NCBI GenBank assembly: GCA_900095095.1
Contig: FMBT01000429.1
Coordinates: 1-64,000 of the forward strand
From: Fragilariopsis cylindrus CCMP1102
Taxonomy: Eukaryota > Bacillariophyta > Bacillariophyceae > Bacillariales > Bacillariaceae
Direction of reading: 5' to 3'
Length of the DNA: 64,000 nucleotides
Every line of letters begins with the position of its first letter. Position 1 is the stretch's first letter. Under the pieces are notes generated by a model, which was not told the DNA's origin, made no database searches, and saw only the letters and a list, made by a program, of their open reading frames with translations. The position numbers were made by a program, and so were the translations under genes. Below, in pieces: positions 50,001 through 62,128 of the stretch.

Positions 50001-52429
50001 TTGATTCCAGCTTTCTTCAGATCTTCAAATAATTCATTGTAACCTTGGACTAATGATGCTGTTTTTCTATTCTTGATCGCTACTGCATTGATTGTATTTG
50101 AATCATAATCATACATCACAAGGACATAAGCGTTGCCTTGAGCTGAAGTGGTGGGAAATCGGCCTGGAAGATCTGTTGCTATGATTCCTTTTAACTCTTC
50201 AAATGGTATTATATCCACTGCCACAGTATGCTGTCTGTTGGTGACGCGTATGGGTGGTGGTAACACTGGTTCTGGCTCTAATTCTTCATTCATTATTTCA
50301 CTGATTGTTGGTTTCGTAGTAGATCTAATTCCTTTTCTAATCATGTGTAAATGGCCCATTGTTGTTGATATTGATTTTGGCAGGTGTTTCTAATTGCTGC
50401 ACTAGTTAGACCTGGAAATGATGTTAACCAATCATTGTCTATGGCATTGCATAGTGTTTTGACCGGTAGTGATCCAATGGCTGCATTAAGATATGCCATG
50501 AGTTTCGCGATGGTTGGTTGATGATACGCGCTGTTTGCTGCATGGCTTGGTAGTGGTGGAAGTTGTTGTGCTAATATCTGGCTTTCTCACGATGTTTGAT
50601 TGGTATCATCCAAGTGTTGAGTTTTATCTCTAATTCCTTTAATATTATTTTATTATTTTTTTTACCACAATATTGTCTTCTGTTAATTCAATTTTACAAC
50701 CATCATCTGCTAATACTGGAATGGAGAGCAGTGGTGTATCCATTTCATTAAAGTGAAAGCTGTTTTGCCTTGTCAGATAATTCTGGAATATCTAATTTTG
50801 TTGTTGCAACTGAATTCATTGTTTGTTTGTTGGCGCAAATCACTTTTATTTCTTCATGGGTGTTTTCTGTCATCTTCATTTGGAAAGAAATGTCCTGTGG
50901 CTCCAGAATCTGCCACTGCATTGGTGTACTCTTCATCTTCTACGATTGCTGCTAGTTTTTATAGGTGTTCTCGAAGAATAACAGTATGAAATTGGGTTAA
51001 TAGGTGTTTTATTTTTATTTGGTTCTATTTCATTTATACTGTCATTCCTCCAACCCATCACAAGTAGATCGTAATGCAAGTTCCGAGTGGATCCCCCATG
51101 GTTGGTCGCTGTTGCCTCTTTCTTGTGCGCTGCTGCGTCCTTGATGTACTTGCAGGTCATACTGTTGTGTTTGATATCAAAGCCACAGTCCAACAGTACT
51201 CATCATTGGACCATCTTCTGCATGTCCTAGTGCCGTCCTTGCCGTTCTTGGGGAATGCATTGCTTCCGAGAGCGCGATAGCCTCCCCTCCTCCACCTCCT
51301 CCTTTGTTGAGCTCAAGTTGGTTGAGTCGGTCAGTTAACACTTGGATTTGTTGTGATTTGGCGTCCCAGGTTGTTGTTGTGGTGGTGGTTGTCTTTCTGC
51401 CATCAGGGCTGCCAGTGTTGTTCAGCAGGTTGATCTTCTGGTTGGCCTCCATTGATGCTTGGGCAAATACCTTCATGTTTTCTTTGTTTTTGTCATCTCC
51501 TCCTTCACAGCATTGGCCATTCCAAGCGCTTTGAGGGTTCCAGTATCATTCTTGTTGTCATTGATGGCCTTAGTGAAGTGAGATTTGAACTTCTTCCATG
51601 TTTTGTTGACTGTATCCTGTTTCTTCCACTCCTTGATATCCAATTTCAAATCGATGTGCTCCTTGAACTGATTGAGTCCATGGCGATGAGTGTTGCTTCA
51701 TCGATTGATTCATTCAATGATTCCAGAGTGTTCCTTGCATCTTGTACTAACTTGTAATAACTTGAGGTTCTTCAGTTGGATCATATGTTGTTCCAGTACC
51801 TTGTGTAAGGCTGTTACTTGATCCGCAACATCCTCCGGTCGGACGTACTGGTCCATGAGGTGTTGGAATAGTTCAATGGCTGTGTAGCCGACAATGTCGC
51901 CACAGTTATCTTGGAGTTCCAAAAATGATAGTCCTTGAAAGCGTGCATGATCATTTGCTTTGTTGCTGCTTGTGCTTCTTGTATCGTTCCACGCTAGTAG
52001 CTTAGTTTTGTGGATTTCATGTGCGTTGTGTGTTGTACCACCATATTCTCCAGGGTTGGTTGGTGGGTGATTTGCGACGTCACCAGTCTTTTCTTGCTCC
52101 ATTCAGTAGCGTCACACACAATATAGGAGTGACCATGATCATGTGTTGCTGGATCAGCACAAACCCGTGTTTGTAACTGTTGACTGATTTCTCTTTTTGC
52201 TCTGTTGATGCTGAGTAGTGTTGGTTGAATGGCATTGCGGTGATGGCAGTTAAGTCGATTGCTTCTTCTGTTTCCTTCATCTTGCTTGTTGTCTGTTTAC
52301 GGTCTGTTTGGCTGTTTGCTACCGTTGTCTTTGTCTATTCGGTGTTGTTGGCTGTTTGCCTACCGATTTGTCGTTGTCTTGTTTAGTGTCTCTCAGTGTT
52401 GTTGCTTAAGCGACAATATAACTTTAGAC

Positions 52430-52705
52430 TGTTGAGCTACGATATAGCGTATACTTTGGTTATTAACTAATGTCTAAAGTTATTATGAGCTATCTATCTT
52501 AGCATCCAACTGGGTGTTGGATCCATCCTATTACAACTGGTTCACTCACTCGTACGCGATTCTAGCTAATGAGTGGTTGATATTCAGTTGGTTTGAATGG
52601 GTCAAGCTCGCCTGGTGGCAACTGGCTGGCTGGGCTGTTGTATTTGAATACTCTCTAGTAACGGGTTTGCGCGCCCCACTTGCTAGTGACTTGAGTATCT
52701 CATCA
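52430..52705 (-). repeat. 5' LTR of the copia element
   Basis: 276 bp, plus-strand text TGTTGAGCTACGAT to GAGTATCTCATCA, matching the 3' LTR with about 20-25 substitutions and a few small indels. Flanking bases on the two outer sides do not form an obvious target-site duplication. Confidence 0.85.
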
Positions 52706-54776
52706 TTGTGGAAGCACTGCAATTTTTGGTGGAAAGTGCTATACCACCAACAAAAGCAGACCACTACTTGCAGAGATGGCAGTATTGTTTTTGAAATGGC
52801 TTGTGCTGTCTCTCAAGAGGGTGCTAAGTCCCTTGTTGAAGGAGATACACCACTTTAAAAAGACCTGAAAACACTGCCCCGTTTATGGGGCCATCATATC
52901 ATAAATCCTGCCAATGATTCTTACCATCCCCTCATTGGGGCCTCATATCTAACTGGTAGTAAGACATGTTATTTGCTTGATAAATTCAATCTAGATCAAC
53001 CATCATATAGGTGTGTTAACACGTCATGCTCCAACTGGATATGTACACCTGATAAAAAGTGGGAGACAAAAACAAAAAATAACATTCACTGCACACCTAC
53101 CCCCTGCCCTTCAACACAACAAAGCAAATGAAGATCCATTTTTCTTAAGGATTTGGAACTCTATCAGAGGCACTCAAACTAACCTCCTACACCATTTATA
53201 TCCCACAAATCTACACCTTCAGGAGATTTGTGTAGAGTAGGTGGTCCAGTTGATTTACAGCTTCCATTTGGAGCTATACCTTCTAAAAAATCTCATCAAA
53301 AGAATCATAAGAAACAGCACACATCGATTATAACCGTACAAAAGAAAAATTCCTCCCAAAGTGCTTGCAGTACTATTTGTATTATCATATTTCATGGTCA
53401 GCAACTCAACAACCAATCAAGACTACACAAGCAAGAGGGATGTACACACTACACTACTTGCAGAGTCAAACTATCAACTGGTAGTTTGTATTCATAACAT
53501 GGGACTACTGTGCTAGGATAGTATAGGAGCCGCTTGTTGACATTACTGGGGCAAATCTTTAGGTATTTGCACTTTACACGCGCACTTACATGCGGTAGAT
53601 CCATTAATATTGTTCCTTCGAACAACAGCAATGGTCCTAAGATAGATTAATGGTATCAAATTATTGGTAGGGAAATAATAGAGATGATGGTCCACCCAGC
53701 GGCATAGAGGTGTGGTGGCTGTTATTGATTTAGTTGGAGTTGGTTCTAGGAAGACATACTAGTAGTATGGTAATGTTTTGCCCAAGGGGTGAACCAATAC
53801 AGAACAAAATCAACCCATACTGTACAGTAAGGGGGTAAGGAGATCGGCTTCCGATACCCGGGTAGCATCATCCCTGCTTGTGTTGAACAAGATTTTGTAA
53901 AAAAGTGGGTTGAGATATCTGCTATGCTTTGCTTACCCTGCTATGCTTTTCTTACCTACTTTGTAAAAAAGCGGGTGTGCTCCACGCTCTAAAAACACGA
54001 TTAAATAAGTTCCATACCTGCTTTGAAGAAAACCAAGCATCCATACCTGCTTTGCTTACCAGCTTTGAAACAAATTGGGTAGGGTTACCCGCTTTTGCTC
54101 TACCCGCTTTCCTAAAAAGGGGGTATGGGGTACCTGCTTTTGCAAAAGTGAATATACATTATTAGTTTTCGATCATCCCCCACGACGGAAGTTACTCCAT
54201 CTCGTGTCGAAGCGTCGAAGCGTCGAAGCGGGGAGTTCTATTTTGATAATTTTTACTTAATTCTTCTTTACTCTTCGTCGTTAAGTAAATATGCGTCTTT
54301 TGTGCTTTTGTGCTTTGGGATATCTGTTTTATTTTTACCACGTACAAAATGTTTTTTAACCACGTCAACTGTATCTCCGCGTTTCGAGCTGCTGCATCAT
54401 TTATCGGTAGTAGAAATTATTGACACGTACTAGTACAATAATTGTACTGTATGAAACGCGTTGCTGTACCCCAACGACACACAATTCTCGAAATTAGATA
54501 CACAAAAAACTATCCTTTGCGTATTCTTCTTGTTTTTCGTTGCTCTTAGATTTATTTTTCGATTTCGCCGACACAACTTTTCGTTTACAAACAAAGAGGT
54601 GGTAAGCATACAGTACGGCGGCACCACAACTTTTTTTCAAAAGAAAGAGAAGTAAATGTGTACGCCACAATACTGCTGCAGAGATAGCTAAACTAATACA
54701 CACATATTATACAGTATACAGTATTCATACGCGACGAACAATCGTCGAAGAAGAAATCAACAGTAAAAGCAGAGCA
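52706..54776. other. Intergenic region right of the copia element
   Basis: No gene is supported. Short open frames at 52.5-53.6 kb lack recognisable families and change composition. The right half contains an imperfect CCCGCTTT-type repeat cluster (listed separately) and the presumed promoter of the histidine kinase gene. Confidence 0.55.
53885..54150. repeat. Imperfect ACCYGCTTT / AAAGCGGGT repeat cluster
   Basis: The motif (C)CTGCTTTG or CCCGCTTT recurs about ten times in 265 bp, in places paired with its inverse (AAAAAGCGGGT, AAAAAGGGGGT). This gives many small hairpin-capable units. Confidence 0.65.
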
Positions 54777-57700
54777 ATGTTACAGCAGTTACCACCAATT
54801 GAACCGATTCAAATGGATAATAAAATAAAATTATCGTAAGTGTACCGTAAAGTCGGGATTACTTTTGTTTATGTGTATAATTCATCATTCGACGTTATCG
54901 TAGTTTATATCACTCATCTTACATTACATCTACTGGAACGATAAATAAAAACTATATCTAAATATCTTACTATTATAGGTCAAGAATAGTCCGTCCAAGT
55001 AGTATGACGATTGATGGTAAAAAGGAAGTCCGAGTCGTTGCATTGATCGACAAAATCTGCACATCGATTAATGTCAACGAAGATGGAGATGCGTTAACAC
55101 ACAATGAAACGAGTGATATCGCGGATGGATGGGCCGTCGAGGGAGAACATATCCTTACCGATGGCGGTGTTGAGGATTTAGAGTCTGCCGACTTGAAACA
55201 AATCGAAGAATACTTCAAGGAGTATGAACGGAAGGCAGCTAAATTTGACAATAGAAGAGAATTCGAAATGATCGAAAGCTTCATCACGGACGAAAAGGCA
55301 TCCGGTCGGAAACGACGAGAAACAGCACGGTTATTAGCAGCCGGGGAGGAGGTCCGTATCTCCGCGGAAGTTGCAGAACTCAAGAAGTATCGATTCCGAC
55401 AAAACAATTTGGCAGATGAGCAAGAATTACATCAAAAAGTTTCCGATGCCGAAAAATCACACGCAACTAGGAAGATGGCTATCGCAAAAGCCGCTCAATT
55501 TGCTACATCCGATTGTAGAAAGCAATTCAAGAGAGTACGTGATTTCTTCCAGGAACTTCACGATACTCGTAAGAAGAAATTACATTGGCAATACGAACGA
55601 TCACTTAAAATTCAATCGATGTTACATCGGTTACGTAATACTGATCCTCGTGTGATGGCCTTGGAACAAAACACCGTAGAACGAATTTTCAGAAAGAAGG
55701 AATCTGATATGGGAGAAATCAACATGATCCAGAACCTCGAGGAGGCTACGTACCTCGAACGGATCATCTCTCTACTCGACGATGTACAAGAAACGAAGGA
55801 GGATGCAGCCAATGCATATTTTCGATTGCAAATCAACCATGTACGACAACAACAGGATTCGGATACGAAACGCTTGTACGACTTAACGGATATGAAGGCT
55901 AAGAGTATGATAGAAATGGCAGAATTAATTGGTAAATACGTGAAGGAAGAATACCAAGACAGGGAAGACGACGAAAAAACAAAGGAACACGTCGAGGCGA
56001 CGGAACGTAAAAAAGACTTTCAAGCAACATCGTCTAATGTTCTCTTATCCGTTAGCGACTTGTATGATACGATCCTATGGTCTGTAGCGGCAGGTTCAAT
56101 CGGTCTATCATCGTCTGATAATGATAGTTTCGAATCGTATGACGAAGAAGATGATGAAGACGAAGAACAAAACAAAAACAAAAATAGCTCGAGCAACGGC
56201 AACAGTAACAGTAGCAGCAGCAGTAATGGACACGACCTCAACGACAATGACGGAACCAAACCCGCTGAGGATGGTTTTGTTGAGGCCAATAAATTTTGGC
56301 ATGACAACAATAGTGATACTGCATCAATCCAAAGTGGATCGACGGCAAATTCCACTTCCGTGGAAACGCATGAGAGCCTTTCTCCGGTTGGGCACATCTT
56401 TGTCAAGAAGCTAAGGAGAGGAATCCGAGCTAAGGAAAAGCAGATAGAAAAGAAACATAGCGCTGAACGAAAACAGGAAGGACGTCAATTTCGTACCGAG
56501 GCACGCAAGCTCAAGGTAAAACATCAAGCTATCGTTGATGGAATTCTAGCTAAATGCGTTGACGAACGATACCAATTTACGTGATGCTATCTCACACCGT
56601 ATGGCAATGGTGGAAAGAAAATCAAACCCTTGTCGACCCCAAACTCTTCAGGAAGCTATTGAAGCAGATGTTAATACGATTGCAGGGGGCGTGGGTCGAG
56701 CACAAGAGACTTGAAGAGGAACAAAAGTGTATTTTCGCGAAGGCTCAAGCTCTTATTTCTGCACAAGTATTCCACGAAGTTCGTAATGCGTTGTCTTCTG
56801 TTGTGGCGATGTCCGAAATGACAGCTTCACTGCAAAACGACCCAACTGTTACCTCTGAAACGCTCGCATCGTCCGTAAGTGAAATGTTGGAGCAAAACAA
56901 GGAAGTGGTAAACTATTCATTGAATATGCTCAATAACATTCTCGATGTGAGTAAGATCAAATCAGGATCTTTTCGAAACAAAGGATGATTTCTTCGACCT
57001 GCAAGATCTGGTTAATCGAGCTACAACGATGCAGCTAGTGAAGGCCCAGACTCGAGGAGTGAAGATGTCATTCACTCCGATGCTTGAACGCAGATCGCAT
57101 ATTGTGACGAAGATATCGTTGTCCGCATTATAACAAACTTTATAAGCAATGCCGTGAAATTCACCACAGCCGGAGCCGTACAGCCCTTTGTCTGTCTACT
57201 TGAAAGTATTGATCCATCTGCTCAAAACAAGTCGACCCAACTTGATGATATGAAATCGAGAGAGAAAACATCAGGAAACGATCAGCATGCAAATCTTCTC
57301 AAATCGGGCATGAAACTGGTGGCTGTGGGAGTAGCAGATACCGGACCAGGTCTTGGTAGGGAGCTGTTAAACATAGCAGAGGCTGGATTATTCAGTTCAG
57401 ACGGGACTGAACTGAATAGTGGTGCAAAAAATAGCGGCTTTGGTCTTCACCTTGCACATCAACTTGCTAGTACCTTCGGATCTCAGGTTAATCTAATGGA
57501 TTTGGTATCGTTCCAGGACTTATACAACACGGATATGTCTAGTGTGTTGAATGCCAAAGCAGATTCGTCATCAGAGAATACCGAAATTGATTCGTCATTA
57601 AAGGCTGCTTCTTGTGCTGGATCTACTTACAGCGAAGATTTACCTGGTAAAGGAACTGTACTTTATATTACCATTCCTGTTCTTGTCGACGGCAATAAAG

Positions 57701-58425
57701 GAAAAAAGATGATCCAAGCTTCGCCAGATTCAGAACAAGCTCTCGAAATTTCATCAAAGGAATATATTTTCTCGCCGCGTCCAGCACCCAATTCGGTTGA
57801 TGGTTGCTTTCGTATTTTAGTCGCTGATGATGTAACGATGTTGCGCAAGGGATTGATGAGATCCGTTCTTGATATATTTACAAAGTTTTCTGACTGCCCT
57901 CTTTCGGTAAGCACAGCTTGTACGGCCGAGGACGCGCTTCGTGCTGTTGAATCACAAGCGTATGATTTGTTTATTTGCGACAATCAATTTGCCCCACCAT
58001 TCCATTTTAATCGATTTTCGCCAGAAGATGAAGACATGCGCTTGCAAGTTCACAAGCATAAAGACAAGAATGTAATACGTAAAACGGTCATGGATTTTTT
58101 TTCAAAGGAGGCATTCACCATTGCACCGGGTGATGGGACTTTGTCTGGACTTGATGCTCTATTGCAGCTGGTCCAAAGTAAAGACAAGGATAATTCCTTC
58201 CAAATTCCGATGTTGGTCCTTCATTCAGGTCACCAGTTTGAGTTGCCCCCGGAAATTGGTATCATCGTTGCTCGGAAGCCTTTGAAGAGAACAGCTTTTC
58301 TGCCCTTATTTGAAAGAAATGCTCAAAATTTGATTGAGACAGGTATGTGCATTGAGATTCAAAGAGGTGACGAAACCGTCGTCCTGAATAAGGCCGGGGC
58401 CCAACTTTTCAGGAAACGGAAATAG
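54777..58425 (+). CDS. Hybrid histidine kinase with N-terminal coiled coil and receiver-like domain
   Basis: A short exon 54777-54835 splices (GTAAGT) to an exon starting at 54979. The N-terminal 450 or so residues are Glu/Lys/Arg-rich coiled coil with a Ser/Asn acidic insert; no transmembrane or sensor domain was seen. Then come the H-box AQVFHEVRNALSSVV (about 56770), the N-box ITNFISNAVKFTT (about 57125-57165), the G1 box VADTGPGL, and G2-like NSGFGLHLAHQLAS with GKGTVLYITIPV. The C-terminal receiver has RILVADDVTMLRKGL (acidic pair), DLFICDNQ (phosphoacceptor Asp), MLVLHSG and ARKPLKRTAF (Lys). About 70 extra residues separate Asp from the Ser/Thr position. His-to-Asp phosphorelay is expected. 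One-base frame changes occur near 56583, 56715, 56971 and 57115 while conserved text continues, so the gene is either miscalled at these points or decaying. Confidence 0.8.
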
Positions 58426-58573
58426 CTATGACGCGATAGTGGTGGTGTCTCATGGACAACAACAACAGCAATTTATGGCCATTGACCTAGTAATGGTCAG
58501 AAGTTTACTAGTCCAAATAGAGAATTTTTTGCATATTGTAGTAATTATGATTTATTAATTTATCCTAAAATCT

Positions 58574-60647
58574 TTACAACTCTTGCCCGAGTCCAATATT
58601 TTCTTGCTCTTCATTGTCTTTTTCACGGTCATCGTTCGGTTCCTTTCCCTTAACACATTCATGAGAATATACCAATCGTTTTCTAGTTGATGAAAATCCC
58701 ATGTTGGGTAGTACGTCCGCTTGTAACATGAAAAAATTGTATCGTAGGAGTTGCTGTCCCGGATTTTCTTTGACGTTATTTTCACGGTCCCATTCTCTAC
58801 AAAGATATCCCCATAATGCTTCAGCCTCGTCACCATCTAATTCAGCTAAGTACGGAAACGATCTCCATCTACCTGGTCGTGCCGTACTTGTACAAGGCGC
58901 ACCCGAGCCGGGCATTAACCAATTGACATGATCCGTTCGTCCCCATACATCAACGATCGACCCATCTTGTAATCTACCAGGTGCAATCTCCCACGTAACA
59001 TACTATCACAGCATCAATGTTATAATATAAATAAATATGAACGCGAAGGAAGAGAAGGGTGAGAAGAAGGAAAGAAAAAATGTTGGCAAGACAATGCACT
59101 ATAAATAGAATGAATGCAGTATCTCGTTTTGTTTATTGTTGCCGACGACGATATTCATATTTTTCTCTCTTTTCTCGAAATGAATGACTTGATTTCGAAT
59201 TTCGAATCAAATCAGATGAGATCAAATCAGATCAAGATCAAGATCAAAATTCAAAAAGACAAAACTTACTTCTTCAGCACCATTAAATACATTCCATCGA
59301 TTTTGTAATAATGTACTCCAAATTAATCGTAAACTTTCTGTTGAACAGTCTAAACCGATTGTTTCAAACCAGATATTACCCCCAACCATGCCACCAACCA
59401 TTAATAATGTAACTAACGAGCCAAGTTTGTTATATAATGATGGATTTGATTTTGATTTTGATGATGACGTTGTAGTTGGAGTTGCTGACGTCGTACTTGT
59501 CGTTGTCGTTGCTTCGCTTAAATCCTCACCACCACCACCATCTATTGCTGTTGTCGTCTTAGCAACAAAATTATCTACTGGAAGGAATAAAATCCAAACA
59601 CAGCATGCAATGTAGCTTAATAAATTGGAATTACGGATTGTAAATGAGATACCAATATGCATACTACATACAATAAAGATAGCAACATTCACAATAGTTG
59701 TTTTTCTAAGATACGAACCAATTAAAACAATTGGGACCACAAATATTTCAACATAAACAACAGTAGGTGTTAATAATCGTAATCCATGTGGTCCTAATAT
59801 TGTATATAGATACTGTGCGGGTAACGTATGTCGTGCATATGTATCTAATGCAGGTAATGGATCAGCATGATACGTCCAACCATGTTTCACATCAATATAT
59901 TTTCCAATACCAGCATCAAGGTATATCCATAATACTAATAGTTTGATTGCAACTGTAGCAGGATTTACAAATAATTTCCCACACTTGTCATTATTTTTGT
60001 TGTTGGTATTATTATTGTTATTGTTATTGTTAATACTCCACTTTTCATTGAGTGGTAAGAACATTGAATAAAATAATAAATAATAAAAGTATCGATCTAA
60101 AATAAAGTATAACCACGTACAACGTAAAATTAAACTTGTGTACATATAAAATGATAATATCGACATTAATTTTGTTGTTTTTTGACCATATCCATACCCT
60201 AAAGTAAAACAAATCGACACCAAAACTTGTATAGACAGTAAAATTTGTTGCTGTAGTAATGAACCAAAATGACAGTGATAACAAACGAAGCGATACACTT
60301 CATCAATCTTTGGTAATAATACTTTCAATGGCATAGTTCTTTTTAAAAAAGAAAAAATGTTATGACATTTCAAGGTCAAAAAACAAAACAATGAGTGAGT
60401 TTAATTTAGTTAAGTTAAGTCAAGTTCATTTCAAGTAGCGGTAGCGAATAGAACAGACCGCTACTCACCCTTCATCAGTATAATATACATGTAGGAAACG
60501 AAATCGAAGAATCAATTCAGATGTTAATAGTACACCCAAAACTATACGAAATAATGCCAATCCTTCATATGTACATCCAAACACAGCCGACCATCCTCCT
60601 CTACCATCTTTGTTCGTCATCTCTTTTTTTTGTTTTTTCTTATGCAA
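58574..60647 (-). CDS. HTTM-domain multi-pass membrane protein (vitamin K gamma-carboxylase-like)
   Basis: Three exons on the minus strand, 60647-60469, 60338-59270 and 59002-58574, join in frame to 558 residues. Features of HTTM proteins: an N-terminal helix after a Gly-rich start ([20 protein letters not shown]), [54 protein letters not shown] and several further helices. A C-terminal soluble part has NRWNVF, DVWGR and [14 protein letters not shown]. The HTTM domain is shared with vitamin K-dependent gamma-glutamyl carboxylase and many bacterial proteins of unknown substrate. I would not claim carboxylase activity. Asn- and Ser/Thr-rich runs interrupt loops. The gene converges with the histidine kinase gene, with 148 bp between ends. 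Confidence 0.8.
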
Positions 60648-61195
60648 GTTTTGTATTTTCTCTAGGGTCTGTGGAAAATATTACCCGTCTTCGTCGCCGT
60701 CTTCCTCTTTCTGTATATTTCAAAAATCTGTGGTCGATATGTTCGAGGGTGTCAACCGAGGATGGATGGATGAGATGATTGATTGATTGATGCTGCGCTG
60801 GAAGGGTACGGTAGGTTTGATGATTCGTCAATCACAAGATATCATATTTACGACCGTAAAATCTCAATTTTTTAGAGAGAAGAGCAAAGATATACATCGC
60901 GCACAAAAGATTCGCGTGCCCCCGCTCAGCGTCCGTACGCTCATCCCCCGAAAGTATTCTTTGCTCGAGCGCCCCCCAAGTAAAAGTTGAACAAGCTGGA
61001 TTTTTTATGTGCTCACAAATTATGAAGAAGATAGACGATCTTCTTCGGCAATTTTAATACTGTATACTGTGTACCATACAGTACGATGATGATTCGATTC
61101 CCAAAAGTCGATCTCTTTCTATTGTAATTTTTGTAGCTGTAATCATTTGCTGCCATAATTATTAATTCTACTAGTAATGGTTCAGTACTAGTACC
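60648..61195. other. Intergenic region between divergent genes
   Basis: No gene seen. It should contain the promoters of the HTTM gene (-) and the multi-pass membrane protein gene (+); no element could be named. Confidence 0.5.
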
Positions 61196-61985
61196 ATGAC
61201 GACTAGCAAACCGGACGAGGAGCAAGATATTGAGACCGGCGGAGAAGCACCCGCAACCGCGGTAAAGAGGAGGAAGAAGAAGAAGCAATCCGCTACATCG
61301 GATGGCGAGGGTAGACCGTCTGCGATCACCATGGACGAAGAGGGTGCACTTACATCGACACAAGGACAACAGCACCACCGATGATAACACCGCAGGATAC
61401 GCGGACAATAGCTACAAATAATTCAGGTCTTTCAATAGACCAACAGACAATAACAACAATGATGACTCAAATAACAGCGCAGTTAAAGACATGGAGAAAG
61501 ACAGAATAGTTAGAGAGGAAAAAAAAAAAAAAAAAAAAAAATAGAAGAAGACGAAGAGTCGAGAAAAGATATTATCATATGAATCAATGATGATGATGAA
61601 TAAACAATCAGATGCGTTTGCCACTCGTGGGGATGTGGTTTCCTCCTGGTCTTATTGTTGGCGGTGTTGTCGTGGAAAGGTCACCAATGTGGAAATCCGC
61701 GGTCTGGCGTAGTTATGCTATTATCTATCCGTGTGTGACCCTGGTCATTTCCCTCATGGGTGTCCTCAAGATGTGTAACAAAGAATTCTATTGAGTAATG
61801 GGAAATTTATTCACGTCCTTTTGTTTTTGTGGAATTTTGTCGGTGCCTGTTTGTTGACCTTTCTCAATCCCTTTACCCAAACTGGGAATGGTTACTTTGC
61901 GGCGTGGGGGACCGTCATTTTTGCGGCCGGTGCCTTAGGTATTCGTGGAATCGGTTGTAATAATTGTGTGACTATAGTGACTTAG
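61196..61985 (+). CDS. Multi-pass membrane protein with cytoplasmic Lys-rich region (frame interrupted)
   Basis: From the ATG at 61196 a charged N-terminus (KRRKKKKQ) leads into a hydrophilic helix-like segment (MMTQITAQL, REEKKKK). A 23-A run (about 61519-61541) would encode Lys. After it come hydrophobic helices: YAIIYPCVTLVISLMGVL, FIHVLLFLWNFVGACLLTF, and the motif NPFTQTGNGYFAAWGTVIFA with a last helix. The PF-x-x-T-G-NGYFAxW pattern is one I associate with a common diatom membrane protein family of unknown function. The frame changes by one base several times (after 61370, near 61490, in or after the A-run, before 61612, and near 61790), again at homopolymers. I read it as one gene; exact exon layout is uncertain. 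Confidence 0.55.
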
Positions 61986-62128
61986 ATTTTATAGTAGTAG
62001 TACTATGTATAATTAATGTACATTGTAGTAATGTTTAATTCAAAAACTTTAAAATTATCATATATATATATTTTAAAAATTTAGTTTGAAACTTCCCAAA
62101 AAGTTACGATTCGATTCGTCATCATCAT

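Larger units (their letters stand above)
46750..52705 (-). mobile_element. Ty1/copia LTR retrotransposon (CoDi-like), broken
   Basis: About 6 kb in minus orientation, bounded by two LTRs. From its 5' side: gag-like region (about 50900-52280), integrase core and C-terminal region (about 49400-50200), a Thr/Arg-rich linker, reverse transcriptase (about 47750-48700, with YMEITGAIYGLAQSGY and the VDDFG active-site motif), then RNase H (about 46860-47660, with TVDSDAAYQ and AEAECGALY). The order integrase before reverse transcriptase marks Ty1/copia; family detail resembles diatom CoDi groups. The integrase/RT frame is largely open over 2.6 kb, while the gag-protease part is broken, roughly half a dozen breaks overall. 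The two LTRs are about nine-tenths identical by eye, so the insertion is not recent. Confidence 0.9.

Noticed and set aside
53013-53497. Two plus-strand frames of 75-89 codons
   Set aside because: No recognised family, no splice signals joining them, and composition like flanking noncoding DNA.
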